From NCBI GenBank assembly GCA_030068145.1, contig JAPJBO010000221.1:186001-250000 (forward strand): a DNA stretch of 64,000 nucleotides, in the 5' to 3' direction. Both the position numbers and the translations under genes were made by a program. Source of the DNA: Diplonema papillatum (lineage: Eukaryota; Euglenozoa; Diplonemea; Diplonemida; Diplonemidae). The notes below the pieces were generated by a model. The model was not told where the DNA came from and did no database searches. It saw only the letters and a list, made by a program, of their open reading frames with translations. Of the stretch, positions 1-14,940 are shown one piece after another. Each line of letters begins with the position of its first letter. The stretch's first letter is position 1.

Positions 1-2
1 CG

Positions 3-287
3 TCGCAAGACTCCGCTTCTGCTTCAGTCGCCCAGCACTGTCCGCAACCCAACACCGTTCTCCATGCTGGGCACCCTTCGGGCGGCGTTCCCGTTCCCGG
101 GGGCGGTGAACCACCCGGCCCCGGTGGGTATGTTGCGGTCGGAGGAACGTACGGCCACCACGGCCACCACGGCCAGTACGGCCACACAGGGACCGGCGGA
201 GTCGGCCACGTCGGCCACGTCGGCCACGTGGGGTACCACGGGTTGTACGGGTTGTACGGGGTGGGCACTGGCTCGGGGGTTGGGTAA
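3..287 (+). CDS. C-terminal fragment of a Gly/His/Tyr-rich protein (5' end outside window)
   Basis: An open frame runs from the window edge (frame starting at base 3) to a TAA at 285-287, about 94 residues without an internal stop. The encoded stretch starts Ser/Ala/Gln-rich, becomes Gly/Pro-rich, then forms short imperfect repeats such as GHHGHHGQYGH, GHVGHVGHVG and GLYGLYG. This suggests a low-complexity or structural Gly-rich tail. No catalytic motif is visible and the N-terminal part is missing, so no function is proposed. The 9-base periodicity (GGCCACNNN) could also be a coding-neutral minisatellite that happens to be open. It would be the only host gene on the plus strand, which lowers confidence. 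Confidence 0.4.
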   Translation, partial: SQDSASASVAQHCPQPNTVLHAGHPSGGVPVPGGGEPPGPGGYVAVGGTYGHHGHHGQYGHTGTGGVGHVGHVGHVGYHGLYGLYGVGTGSGVG

Positions 288-374
288 GCGGGTGGCGTGT
301 AAGGCGGCGGCTGCGGCCACTGCGGCCACTTCGGCCACTGCTTCGGGTCCTTCGGTGCTGGCGTCTTCGCGTTG

Positions 375-447
375 CTCTTCGAGTTACCCTTTGAGTCACT
401 CTTCGAGTTACTCTTCGAGTTACTCTTCGAGTTACTCTTCGAGTCAG
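375..447. repeat. 12-bp tandem repeat (TTCGAGTTACTC)
   Basis: About five to six copies of TTCGAGTTACTC, slightly degenerate at the left end. The open frame running through it (372-824) encodes an FELLFELL-type repeat followed by unremarkable sequence. I treat that frame as a by-product of the repeat. Confidence 0.7.
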
Positions 448-3400
448 TAGCTGACGCATTGGCCACACATAGCAAAAGCACCGCGCATGCGATTGCCCTC
501 ATCGTTGCTGGGTTGAGTTGCTCTTTTTACCTGTGTAGTTGTGGTACACGCTTAGTCGGTACGACCTCAGCTGTTGAAGATCTACGCGCTAAACTTAAGT
601 ATCACTCAGCGCAGGAAAAGAAAGCAACAGCGATGCTCCTAGTAACGGCGACTGAACAGGGCAGAGCCCAAGCCTGTGTTCTACGGATATCCGGAATGTG
701 GCGCAAGCTGCTTGGGGACACAACTGGCGTCGAGGTCAGTGGGGTATCCACAGAGGTATTTCCTCGACGAGCCATGTTGGTTAACTCCTTGTTAGCACGA
801 GTCGTGGAATGGAGACAGGAATAGTGTTTCCAACCCCCGAAGCGGAGCACGAGTTAAATCTTCCGCGGCCTAGCTGCTCCAAATTGCTATGCCCTATGCA
901 GCAGCGGTGCTCAATCGCTTGCCAGGGCGGTTTATTCATTGTGTCTTGTCGCTTGTGAGTCGTGTGCGATTCCGCTGAAAACTAGGAACCGTGAAAACTG
1001 AATGCGGGCAAAATGACTTGGTCGACACGCCTGCTCAGTCAGCGCCCAGAAGCAAAAGCAGTTCGCTTCGGGGCAAGGCTACCTCTGTAGGCATTCGCAG
1101 AAGACAGTGAAGTATGGTTAGAGGTAAAAACAGTGGTGTCACCTGAGGGGGGCAATCTCAGGGTCGCCCGCGTGATAAGGCCGTCACTACTGTATGGAGA
1201 GAATAGTGTTGTGGCACTCTTTCTGTTAAGTTCCCTCGTAGCTCGCCGGGAAGGGCACTCCAGTGAGACTGGGTATACAGTATCCTATGCCGTAAGCCGA
1301 CGGTATTCATTTCCGGTGGTGATGAAATGCTTCTCAGAGCTGCGCCTGGTGCTCCTTTTCGTCAGACATGACTCGGTTTCGCGCATGTCCCACAAAAGAC
1401 AGAGGTCGCGTCACCATGTTGGGAAGCGGGCCTACCGCATGCAAAGTGTGTGGGAAATGGCCGAAACCGCAAAACCCACCTTCACAACGCGTTGCGAATA
1501 AAGGAAAATTCTACTGGCCAAGTCTCACCCGGAGACTCAGGCCTCGCTTTAGATGAAATGTCGTCCTCCTCGTGCCAGACGGAAACCCGTCGACCAACCC
1601 GTTCTGCCTGCCTGCGCTATGTCAGCAGCCGAACTCGGCACCAAAGTGTTGCTTTCTCATCGATGGTTCTCAGACTGACTTGTGATGTCCCAGCAGAGCC
1701 CAGATGGCCGGTGAAAGGGAGCAGAGGCAAAAGGCTCGGAAAAACAGAAAAGAATTTAAAAAAAAAAAAATGGCTGCTTCAAAGAATGGGGGGGTTATAT
1801 GAACGTGCTTGGACGCGGTCCGGGAATTTCCGGCTCGGTCCGCGAACGTTTCAGCACGGAACCTGGGCGCCTGCAGCTAGAACGCCTGAGAGGTTCATGG
1901 AGGTGGCGTGTCGTTGGTTGACACACAGCCATGCAGGACGAATGCCGCAACTGACGATTCATCGTGAAAAAGGTGAAGGCAACGCCACGAATACAGGACA
2001 TTTTAGTTGCAAAAATGGGGACCCTGAGTCGCTCTGAACCCCGGTGCCGCGGGATTCGCTTGCATGCTGTGGCTGCTCAAGGGATCGAACGGGAGTGAAG
2101 ATAGTACGCTGCCATCGATCGGTTTTTGTTCTTGACAAATTGGCATTTGTTAAGAACTGTTTGCCGAGCATCCTTTTGATCACGGACGCATTCTGGGCGG
2201 ACCTTCTCCAGCTTCGGACCCGTGTCTGCAGACACAGGACAGCGATACCTCTGGTTTGACGGGTGGCTGTTCGTACGGTAAACGGTCCTTTGGGTATGAA
2301 GACTCGCCCCTCACTCGTGTGCCGTCCCACCAGTATGTAACACTGCTTCTGTACGCGCAAACCCTGGAATCAAGCAAAAACGTGCTTCCTTCCGACGACG
2401 AAGAGGTTTCGACGAAGAGGGCTGCCATCCGCTGCGGAATACTTGCCGGCAGTGGCAGTAACGTCCGACCCGAGCTCTCAATTGACTCAGTCGGGTTGCC
2501 TGTCGAAACCTACTCTAACCCCGAAGGCGTTCTTCTTCCTACTGGAGTCAGAGAACTTCGCAAACGGAGACGCCTGGTGAATTCGGGTCTCCTCAAGAAG
2601 GGCGACCCATCTTGCTTACAAGTGTGACCAATTTGTTGCAGGACAGTGAAAAGCCTAAGACGACGGAATCACACGGCAACGGAAGGCGCGCAGCTTGCAA
2701 GCTACGCTTGAACGCGCAGCATGTATGTTGGTTTTGGTCCATGCGAAGGTGCATGTGACCAGAATTGTGCACGTGGCGAGGTGGTGTGCATGTCACGAGA
2801 AGTATGCACGTGAAATATGCTTAGGAAGGTTGTGTGCACGGCAGTAGTTTGCGTTTGCCGGTAGGTGTTGTGGGGGAAGTGAAAGTGAGGTCGCGGGAGC
2901 GGGTGGGGGAAAGAGATCTCTATTGTGTCTACGAAGAAAAATCGACGGAACGGAGTTGAATGACAGAAGTTGAAGAAATAAAGACGAACGCCGCCACCGG
3001 CGGACTCGTGCGCTGAACCGGCTCCCACCCACAAGATTGGTGATCACGCGCCTCCGCTTGTCACGTGCTTGCCATTCAGTGGCGCAATGTTGCATGACAG
3101 GCATCAATACTTCCCTCGTACGCACAAGTCATGCATATTACGGAGGCTGTCGCCACCTCCAGGGTAGCTGCCCCGGCATCTGCAGCAGCATCAGCTACTT
3201 GTTGACCGAGAAAGACGTTGCGTGTTTCAAGACCGGCAACAACAGAAGGATCAATAACAATTTACCCCGGGTCACGCCGCTGGGAGCATTCAGATCCTGG
3301 TGTCCAACCACGCGGATTTGCATGGGCTTTCTCATGGACTAGGCTACTATTATGACCGAAGGACGTTCTCGAAGACGCCGACGTTCACTCGTATGGAGAA

Positions 3401-3818
3401 AGTGTGCAGCACAGCCGCCAAGCCACCCAAGAAACAGGCGTTTGGTTAGAGGGGAAGGGGATGCTGCCCTTCCCCTGGACAGTTTTCATATTAGTTCCTT
3501 CTTTTTTTAGAAACGAGCAGTTACTAGAACACAGGCGGATCGCATGCAGACATTCTTCGCGCAACAGGAATCTACCCTACGGCGCTGGCGCTGTCCCGGA
3601 ACGTACGGGAAATCGCGAGCAACACTTGCGGCATCCCTCTCCGAGCAACATCACGGGGCGTGTGGCTACGGGCAGTTCACGAGTGCCTGTTTTGTTTGTC
3701 GTTTGAACGTGCGATGTGTCCCCGTTTATTTGGCCCCCTTTCAGCTTTGAGCCTCTGCACTCAGGGACCGTGGAATTGTGGTCCTTTTCGGCTGCTCGAG
3801 AACGCGCGAGTAGTCGTG
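448..3818. other. Gene-poor region between the left edge and the PP2A gene
   Basis: No frame here has the composition or motifs of a protein gene, and the open frames on both strands are short and overlapping. A short A-run lies near 1758-1770. A stretch near 2216-2245 resembles the 3' part of family F3 (GTGTCTGCAGACA-type palindrome). The last exon of the PP2A gene could end within 3.5-3.8 kb if it has one more small exon. Confidence 0.4.
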
Positions 3819-7263
<3,445 letters not shown>

Positions 7264-7404
7264 GGCTGGCGCTTTCCGGTGCCCTGTCTATATGTTATGA
7301 TTTTCCTGTTTTTTTTTTTTTTTTTCCCCGTGTTCTTTTCTGTTTTTCTCCCCTCCACCTCTCGTTCACCCCCTGTGATAGTGATTGTACTCTGCTTGAA
7401 ATGA

Positions 7405-7541
7405 ACACCCAGCGGATACTTCCATACGTGATCTCCGCAACTCGCTAAAAGCGGAGGCTGCAGCATGTCAATGATTGTACCAATTAGCTCCCAGCAGCTA
7501 CTTCCATACGTGATCTCCGCAAAGCGGAGGCTGCAGCACCT
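7405..7541. promoter_or_regulatory. Duplicated hairpin block upstream of the PP2A gene
   Basis: Two direct copies of a block of about 50 bp (CTTCCATACGTGATCTCCGC followed by GCGGAGGCTGCAGCA) lie about 150-280 bp upstream of the PP2A start codon. Each can fold through CTCCGC/GCGGAG; the copy nearer 7520 has only an AAA loop. A regulatory role is inference from position and conservation. An A-rich run on the gene strand (about 7308-7325) lies between the block and the start codon. Confidence 0.35.
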
Positions 7542-7545
7542 GCAC

Positions 7546-8190
7546 CTTCCTCTCGGCCCGGCGAACGAAGCAATGATGCTGACTCTTTATGAGCGTGTGA
7601 CTAGTTCCCGACTCTGTGTGTTGGTGGCACGTAACTCGAAAGCCGCCATGCGTGGGGCTATTGGTCTAAGACGCTCCAGTACTGCTGTCCTGCGTGGTGG
7701 CTGCTCGGGAAAAAGGCGCGAAGTATGCGCGGCTGTGTGCGCTGGAAGCGAGCGGGGTTAAACCTGTGCTAGAACGAGACGGTGTGTGTGTGTGGGTGGG
7801 TGTGTGTGTGTAAATGTTAACCCGAGACGGAGCCGGTACGGGGATCGTGTTAGTCAGGTTAGGAAAAGAGGCCGCGCTGCATAGCAACCTCCGCCGGAGC
7901 TTGCGGAGAATCGTCACGAGCCGAGGGCTGCAAGACAGACGACTTCGGATGCGTTCGATTGCTCTCCGTGGGGAAGCGTGGACAGACGGTAGTGTTAAGC
8001 CACAGCAGCACCGTGTCGGCTACTTGCAGAAGCGCAGCACTGTTGACGCATGAACAGAACCGTTGATGCGCACAGGTGCGTGGGTTCTTAGCCAGTAATC
8101 TCGACGCAAGTCGTCAGGAACCCCCCGGCCGCATTACGTATATGGCGTAGTCGATCTCTTTGGTACATCCTGTGGCATGACGCAGTAAGT
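7546..8190. other. Intergenic region between the PP2A and ARM-repeat genes
   Basis: No gene-like frame is seen. A short GT-rich stretch lies at about 7781-7811. The next minus-strand gene ends at 8191. Confidence 0.4.
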
Positions 8191-11100
8191 TTAAGCAACG
8201 GCTGTTCCGTGCAGGGGCTCGTTCACGAGGTACTTACGGACGAGAAGAGCAGTTGTTTGCGGAAGCGCGGCATCGTCGAGACTGCGGGAGAGAAGTTGCT
8301 GCACGCACGGCTGTGCCAGGTAAGTGGCGGCCACAATTTCGTCTTCGCCGAGGAGCAACAGGAAGGACAGAGCTTCGAGACCCGTGACAGAGGTGGGTTG
8401 GATCATCTCCCGCTGGGCCAAGCGCAGCAGAGGCGAATCCTCCGGGGAGGCCGTGAGGAACCTCCTACTGGGTAGCCCGGCTACCGGATGCGACCCGATG
8501 CGGAGAACCAACTGCGCCGCGAGCTGGAACAAACTCCCCACGTAGTCCGCGTTCATGTTGATACTCTCCTCTCCACGTACTTCGTTCGGATGCTCTAGCA
8601 GCAGCTGCGCCACTGAGTCAAGTCGCCGCCCCTCCACCAACTTCACATACGCTTCACACCCTAGAATCTGACTGTGCGACACCATGTTCGACATGATGTA
8701 CATGGTGCACACCTTCACATCCAGCTCCACACCTTGTTTGCACGAAAGTGCAGCCATCACATCCCAGCAACCCTCGTCGAGGCATGTCTTGCGGCAGATG
8801 TCGCTGGAGTACGTGAGGCCGTTCAGAATCGGTAACCGGTTCACCAAGCTATTGTACACGTCGACCTCGTCGGCTCCCTTGTAGTAATCCAAGGGAACCG
8901 AGAGGCTCAGGCCGTTTTCAGGCGAAGGGCGATCGGACGCTTCACCGGAGGGATCCTCCTGGTGCGACGAGGAGGGCGGCGACAGGGGGCAAGGCGGCAA
9001 ATCCGGATAGTCGGGGAGAACCGCGACGAGGGCCTTGACTTGCGCCAAGATGCGCTTGGTGCTCGGCGCACCCATGTTCAGAAGCAGCTGGAACGCTTTG
9101 TTGGACAGCCATTTCAGCTCAGCCTCCCGTGATGCTGACGAGGACGGTTCGGGAGGGCACCCACTATCGTCGTCGCTGCTGTCCAGCTCGATCAGCTGGA
9201 TCAGTGCGTCCGTGATGTACTGGTCAACGATTTCTTCCCGCTGGTTCGGGGTGCATCCGTGGATCATGTTGCTGATGAGAGTCATCGACGCGTCTTGGAT
9301 AGGGTAGCACGGAAGCAAAGGACACTGTGCTAACAGCCTGATCCAACTCACGGAGTTCCCGTTGACATGCACGCGTGCTGACAGTAGCACGGTGATGACG
9401 GTCGGGTGGCTTTGCAACAAGTGCGACAAGCAGACGAATCCGTAGGCGAGGGACTGAAACGCGTAGAACGACGCGACATCGACGCTGCCGTCTGCCGGCG
9501 TCAAGAGGTGAAGGTGTTCCGAGTTCCAGGGGATGACGAGTCCCTCGGAGGGTGTTCCGGTTGTTTGGAGGAGCTGTATGTATGAAACCGCGCTCAGACT
9601 TTGGAGCCTCTGGACGATATACGGGGTCGCGAAGAATTGCTGGTTGACAGGGTTGCTGAAGCAGAGGTGAGAGATCAGGAGCAACGTCGTGTTGACGACC
9701 AAGTGCGAAGGGTGCGAGGCGAGGTAGTGCAAGAGAAGCCTCACTTTCGGCTCGCAAAGGGCGCGTTGGACATCAGCGTTGGCTTCGGACGTGTTGACCA
9801 AGATCAGGAGGAGGCTGGCGATGACCTCAGGGTTGACCAACCAGCTGTTTTGGCAGAGATACATGCTTTTGCCGATGGTTGCGCTGGACGTGCCGTCTTC
9901 CTCCTCCCCTACTGCGGGCCGCAACAACGACAGCGCGTTGTCAACGTAGGAGATGTCTTGGATCCCCTCGCCCGTCGATGTGCGATGGACCTTTATCCAA
10001 GCCTCGTGTTCATGCCCGCCACGCGTCTCTGAAAAGGTGACGAGGGTGTGCAAACAGTTGAGCACGGACTCAATCCCGCCGCTGCCGTGGAACATCCCCT
10101 GGGCTTCGTGGCTGTGTCGTACAACGCTTGACAGGGCGGTGCACGTGGTCTCGAGGACGCCGAGGAGCACCTCGACGAAGAAGGACCCGATCTTCTTCAG
10201 CGGGGAGCGCGCCGCGGTCTGGTCCATGGGAACCGACAGCCCCGACCCCCTTGCCTCCCTGGGCCCCGTCAGCCGCCCGGGGGCTGTTTGCGCGCGGAGG
10301 TGGACGCGGAGGTGGCCGTGGGCGCCTTCGCGCGCCTCCTTCGCGGTGAAGTAGAACGAGTTCAGGTACGAACAGGCGGTAGCGAGTATCTGGAGCAACC
10401 CGTGGTCGCCTTTCTCGGCTTCCATCACGCGGACCTTCACATCGGGGCAGAATGTGACGATGTCTCCGATGAGGGACAGGGCGTGCTGCACAATGGTGAT
10501 TTGCTTCTCCCAGTTCGCTGCACTCGAAAGGTCTTGGTCCGCTTGCAGGGACGTGGTCACGTTCAGCGCCGGCGACGCCATGCAAGGACCCGAGTGCGAA
10601 CGGTGTTGCACGATCTTCGCGAACTCCGTTGGGAACTGCCCGATGATGCGCAGCACGTAGTCGACGATGCAGCTGTACCCGACGCACTTCACACTACTGC
10701 CCTTCAACGTCCCGAGCACCTGCAATCCAACCAACTGGATGTCGAGGTTGTAATCGAGCAGGATTTCCGATAGTGTCTGCGATTGATTGTACGGATTCGT
10801 TGTTTACGAGCACGGTTCGATGCGAGCATCGAACCGTCGGGCGGGAAGGACAGACCCCCCCCAAGTTAGGACTGAATCCATGCGGAACGGGATAATTTTG
10901 CTTCTTGTTTCCGATTGATTCCCCTACAAGCGTGCAAATTGGCGTTTTCATCCTCCGTAGTTTGCGCTTTTTTCGCTCTCCCTGCCGGGTCTGCGTTTGT
11001 AGTGTACCTCCTTGTCCTTCCGGGGGCTGATCGACCACCAAAAACACGCTGCCTACGTCTTTCTAGCCTGCACAATACATTGAAGGGCGACCCGCAAGAT

Positions 11101-12635
11101 TGTTTGTAAATTTACTAACAATACTCGACGTAGCTGCTTTGACTCCGAAGGGAAGGGAGGAAATATAGAGGTAGAGGGCAAATACAATACAAACACAATC
11201 TGATTTGTTCTTCGCTTACACCACCGTGTGTTGTTTTCTCACTCAGGACTCTTGACCTGTTGTGTTTGTGTGATTTGTCGTGTAGGGGTAGACCCGCATG
11301 ACCTCACGTCCGTTCAACACGTGGTTCGGTAGTTACAGCACTTGGGATCCCTTCGGTTCTTTGTCTGGCAGCAATCGCATTTCCTTCCAAGCTGGTGCTT
11401 ATGTAAAAATCTGTGCAAACCTCGACCCCGCCCATCTCCATGAGCACTTCCTGGTTCCAAGGGTTGTCTTTGACCAGCTGCGCCGTGAGGCAGCACGCCT
11501 GGTACATGATCCGTTCGTCGATGTTGTTGAGGCACAGAAACAGCAGCGACCACGCGCTGATGCTGTTCCGGAAGTAGTAGCACTTCTGCGCGCGCAGGCA
11601 GTCCGAGCTGACCAGGTGCTCTTCCACGACGCGCAGCGACCGCACGACGACGTCGACATCGTAGTGGTGCCGTTTGAGCGACTCCAACCCCTCGACGAGG
11701 ACGACCATGAAGGCGCTGAGGTCCGGGTGGAGGACGAAGCAGGGCACCTCCTCTTTGATCACATTCGCGACGCCTTCGTTGCCGTATGTCAGGAACAGGT
11801 ACAGGAGCTCCACCGCGTGCTTGATCCGCGCCCCGGTCGGCAGGTGGTTGGCGTGCATGAGGATCTCGCGGAGCATCGAAAGCTTCGGCTCCTTGCGAAA
11901 GTCGTCCTGGTTGAGCTTGTTTTCGCGGACGAGGACGCTCACCGTGATGATCAAATGCTCCGTCAACGTCTCCGCCGCGCCCTGCTTGATGCACAGGCTC
12001 GTCGTCGTCAGCAGCTGCCCGCAGAGCCCGTACCCGCTGCCGTACAGCTCCTGCCTGTGCCGCGCGCTCGCGGTGGAGCAGGTGAGCAGGTCCAGCAGCG
12101 ACATCACGTGCCGAACCGTCCCGCAGCTGGTGTGGGCGGGATGCTTTTGGGAAGACAGCTTCGTGCGGACGTCGGAGAGCGCCGCGGTGAGGGCTTTGCG
12201 CAGGATTTGGTGCAGGTGCAGCTCCCAGAAGAGGTCCTTGATGCCGTCTTCGACCTTCAGCAGCGTGCACATCACCCGCGACGCGAGAGCCGCGGTCTCC
12301 CTGTCTTCGTCGCCGATGCGGTTCATCAGCGCCTTGAACCGGTCCGTCACCAGCAGGAACGATATATGCTTCCTGCTGCACTCCCCGGCGACCTCAGTAA
12401 GGATCTTGAACGCGAGCCGGGCTTGATCCTTCGTGTGGATGATGCTGTAAAGAAGCGGCACCAGCGTCGCGTGGTACATCTTGCACAGCCCGTAGGCCAC
12501 GTGCTTCTCGCCTTCAAGGTACCCTTGCAGCTTCGCGAGCCCGAGCGACCGCTCGACGTCATTTTTGGGGTACTCGATCGAGTTGATGCACGCCCTGATC
12601 CGCTCCTTCTCCGTGTCCGACAACGACCATTTCAT
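8191..12635 (-). CDS. Large ARM/HEAT-like helical-repeat protein, family unknown
   Basis: Two exons give about 1266 residues. Exon 1 is 12635-11421 (ATG at 12635, MKWSLSDTEKERIRACINSI; ends MEMGGVE, donor GAG/GTTTGC). Exon 2 is 10776-8191 (acceptor ATCGCAG, starts TLSEILLDYNLDIQLVGLQ). Both ends are phase 0. The frame can also be read upstream to 12695, but only from a TTG. The protein is a long series of hydrophobic helix pairs with Leu at ARM/HEAT-like spacing (for example KHAVELLYLFLTYGNEGVAN and VNTTLLLISHLCFSNPVNQQ), with one low-complexity insert around 10.2-10.35 kb. I see no catalytic motif, membrane segment or known domain signature. A scaffold role is suggested by architecture only. 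The intron holds an F9 and an F1 copy; the F1 tail starts about 10 bases from the 5' splice site. Confidence 0.82.
10812..10837. other. Perfect 12-bp hairpin just upstream of the ARM-gene 3' splice site
   Basis: ACGGTTCGATGC and its exact reverse complement GCATCGAACCGT are separated by two bases. It lies in the intron 35 bases before the acceptor at 10778-10777 on the minus strand. It could shape splice-site choice or be leftover terminal repeat; no function is shown. Confidence 0.7.
11036..11115 (+). repeat. F9 module in the ARM-gene intron
   Basis: CACCAAAAACACGCTGCC, then ACGTCTTTCTAGCC, GCACAATACATTG and GCAAGATTGTTTG, matching 4126-4225 and 41454-41540. It abuts the F1 copy that begins at 11120. 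Confidence 0.6.
11120..11409 (+). repeat. F1 interspersed repeat in the ARM-gene intron
   Basis: Begins AATACTCGACGTAGCTGC, passes through GAAGGGAGGAAATATAGAGG, then ACGTCCGTTCAACACGTGG, and ends in a tail GCTTATGTAAAAA. Near-identical copies lie at 23934-24233, 30304-30537 (internal deletion) and 41107-41403, with a fragment in reverse at 52927-53035. The A-run end and fixed 3' end suggest a SINE-like retroposon. It is antisense to the host gene. Confidence 0.85.
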
Positions 12636-12803
12636 TGCCAAATTTCCCGGCGGAGGCGACCCTGTTGCCCTCCTCTCGCCTTGTGTTGCCGACAATCAAC
12701 CGGGATTGATGTACAGTCTGGTGTCTTTCGACGTTTTCTTGTTATCCTTCCTACGGGTGGTGGTTCTGCTTTCAATCCGTTCTCTTTTCCTTTTGCGTTC
12801 GCT

Positions 12804-12859
12804 ATTTTTAGAGCTAAAGTTCGCTTGAAGTTCCGGGGGTTGAGGGTCTCCGTGTGACC
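12804..12859 (+). repeat. F5 module
   Basis: TATTTTTAG followed by AGCTAAAGTTCGCTTGAAG, CCGGGGG, GGGTCTCC and GTGTGACC. It fits the F5 pattern: pyrimidine tract, AG, AGTGAAAGTTCGCTTGAA, a CCGGGGTTTTAAAGTCTCC core, then GGGTGACC. Confidence 0.7.
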
Positions 12860-13045
12860 GTTTATGAATGGGCGGGGATTTTTGTTTATTTGTTACTAAT
12901 GATACTGCTGCCGTGGTGTCGCCGAGGTTGATCGTCGCTTCTCCGTCTTCGCTCTCGAGATGGGGGGTCGCTCTTCGTCCTCAGGCATAGTGGTACTCAT
13001 CAGCATGCGATGACTCCCCACTATCGCAACAATATTCCAATCTCA

Positions 13046-13125
13046 AAGGAGGTAAGTGCGCTGTAGCCCACACGAAACACAGGTAAATCTGGGTTTAGTG
13101 GCGGGCGTAAGCGTTCAACAACCCC
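13046..13125 (-). repeat. F2 fragment, reverse orientation
   Basis: Reverse complement of the F2 middle segment (CGCTTACGCCCGCCACTAAA, then CTGTGTTTCGTGTGGGCTAC). It is one of the few repeat copies on the minus strand. Confidence 0.75.
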
Positions 13126-13540
13126 TTCCCCCCGCTTCCCGTCGCAATACTACACCTGCCGCGCAGCGTTTGGTGCCCGGGGTTCCGGAGGCTCGAAACT
13201 TCAAAGACGCTCACACGCACCGGCTGACAGCACGAACATCCTTTGGAGCGGCACTAGCGTCGAGTAGTCCATTGTGTAGTGGGCCTTAGAAGCGTGGATG
13301 ATGCCTTTGCTCCCGTTGAGGTTCCTGGTTCATGCCAGCGCGGACTGGCCCTTGCGAGTGGCTGTTGAAACGCAATTGTCCACCCATTCAGTGTTCGCTA
13401 CTACAGTTTGCGACCTTTGCCCAATGCTGTATGTGAGCCGTGTTGCGGCGGATCGTTTGAGCGGCACCCACTTTCGGGACCGGCGCCATTTGATGAGAGT
13501 CGTCGTATAGGTCTTCCTCCCTCTGCGGAGGGACGAACCG

Positions 13541-13600
13541 TTTTTTCTTCGAGTCAAAGCTCGCGTGAGGCTCCGGGGTTTCAAGGTCTCCGGGTGGCCA
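13541..13600 (+). repeat. F5 module
   Basis: TTTTTTCTTCG, AGTCAAAGCTCGCGTGAGG, CTCCGGGGTTTCAAGGTCTCC, GGGTGGCC. The AG of the usual pyrimidine-AG start is CG here. Confidence 0.6.
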
Positions 13601-14104
13601 TCGTCGAAAGGTCCTTGAAGGTATCGTATTCTGGTACGCATATCGCATCTGTGGTTGCGACAGTGTGTGCGCGCGTGCTTAAGTCGAGTGGGTAGAATCG
13701 AAGTATAGCCCACTTGTCACTTTCACCAGTCGGCTTTGGGTGTCAGCTTCTCCATCCGGCACTCGGTTCAAGACTTCGGTTTTCATCTTGCGGTGTTTGC
13801 TGCACGGGGTTTTTGGCCCCGTGCAACAGTTGAATGTCTTTACACAGGCGGCACATCTCACCCGAGGATGTGGCAAGCTCTCTCTGTGCAATGAGCTTGG
13901 CCTGACTAGCTGTTCCTGCCTAGTTGTTCGCTCTAGATAAGTCGGCAATAGGCAGCAGAGACACACACGCGCACACACAGGGGCAGCAGTCGTCAGCTTG
14001 GTGACAAGTGATTCGCGTCACTTCCCCGTGCGAGCGAGTCTCGGAACAGGACTCAAAACAGTGACCCAGATGGCGACTATGACGGGTGCTTGCACCAGGA
14101 GTTT

Positions 14105-14455
14105 GGAACGATTTCTCATTTCCTATTGCGATCGGTCATTTTCTATCTGGAGTATCTGGAGCGCGCTTCCTCATTTCCTTTGCGTTTAGTCATTTCTTGT
14201 CTCGAGCGCGCTCTCTCATTTCTTATTGCATTTAGCCATTTCCTGTCTCGAGTTTCGTATTGCGTTCAGTCATTTCCTGTCTCTCATTTCCTATTGCGTT
14301 CAGTCATTTCCTATCTCTCATTTCCTATTGCGTTCAGTCATTTCCTATCTCTCATTTCCTATTGCGTTCCGTCACTTCCTATCTCTCATTTCCTATTGTG
14401 TTCAGTCATTTTCTATCTCTCATTTCCTATTGCGTTCAGTCATTCCCTTTCTTCT
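14105..14455 (+). repeat. 34-bp minisatellite
   Basis: Unit TCATTTCCTATTGCGTTCAG plus TCATTTCCTATCTC. The right half has about five close copies; the left half (14105-14260) is diverged and irregular. Confidence 0.9.
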
Positions 14456-14787
14456 CAACTTCTTCGCGGCTGCTCTCGCACGTGTCGGCAACGAAAAGGC
14501 AGGGCGGAATCAGAAAAGCACGGCCAGGACGCGGTCCAATGAAGGCATGTCGGGCGCGTGACCAGCCCAAAAGAGAAATACACGGAGGCCGCCCCCCGGT
14601 TGCTTATTTCCGACGGAGGGCTAAAGGAAGGAGGAGAAACCCCGAACACGCAGCAAAATGTCGGTATTTCAAACTTTTTTTTTTTTCGCGTTGTTGTTGG
14701 AACGCTTGCACTCGGCACTGCACCCCAGATTTTTGTGTTTTCGTGCGGGCGTTTGCAGCGCGGCTTCTCCTCTGCAATGCGCAACTG

Positions 14788-14835
14788 GCGGCCTTCTCGA
14801 GTATTTCCTTCAAAGCGGGTGCTTTATTCAAATCA
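14788..14835 (+). repeat. F1/F2-type 3' tail without body
   Basis: GGCCTTCTCGAGTATTTCC, CAAAGCGGGTGCTTTATTC, then CAAA. This is the tail shared by F1 and F2. Similar tails occur at 16660-16703, 34733-34775 and 54798-54852 behind unrelated upstream sequence. Confidence 0.55.
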
Positions 14836-14940
14836 AAACAAAGAAGTGGAGGGAACCAAAAAAAAACAAAAGGGGACACCCCCGGAAACAAACGGAAAAA
14901 ACAGAGGGGGGTGGACTAGAAAAGATCTGGCGTCGGCACC

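Larger units (their letters stand above)
12636..14100. other. Intergenic region upstream of the ARM-repeat gene
   Basis: Holds two F5 modules and a reversed F2 fragment (listed separately). Otherwise there is AT-mixed sequence with no credible gene. Confidence 0.4.

Noticed and set aside
372..824. 150-residue frame starting with FELLFELL repeats
   Set aside because: The start is a 12-bp tandem repeat and the rest has no coding character or motif.
12636..12695. Twenty extra N-terminal residues on the ARM-repeat protein
   Set aside because: That start would be a TTG; the first ATG in frame is at 12635.
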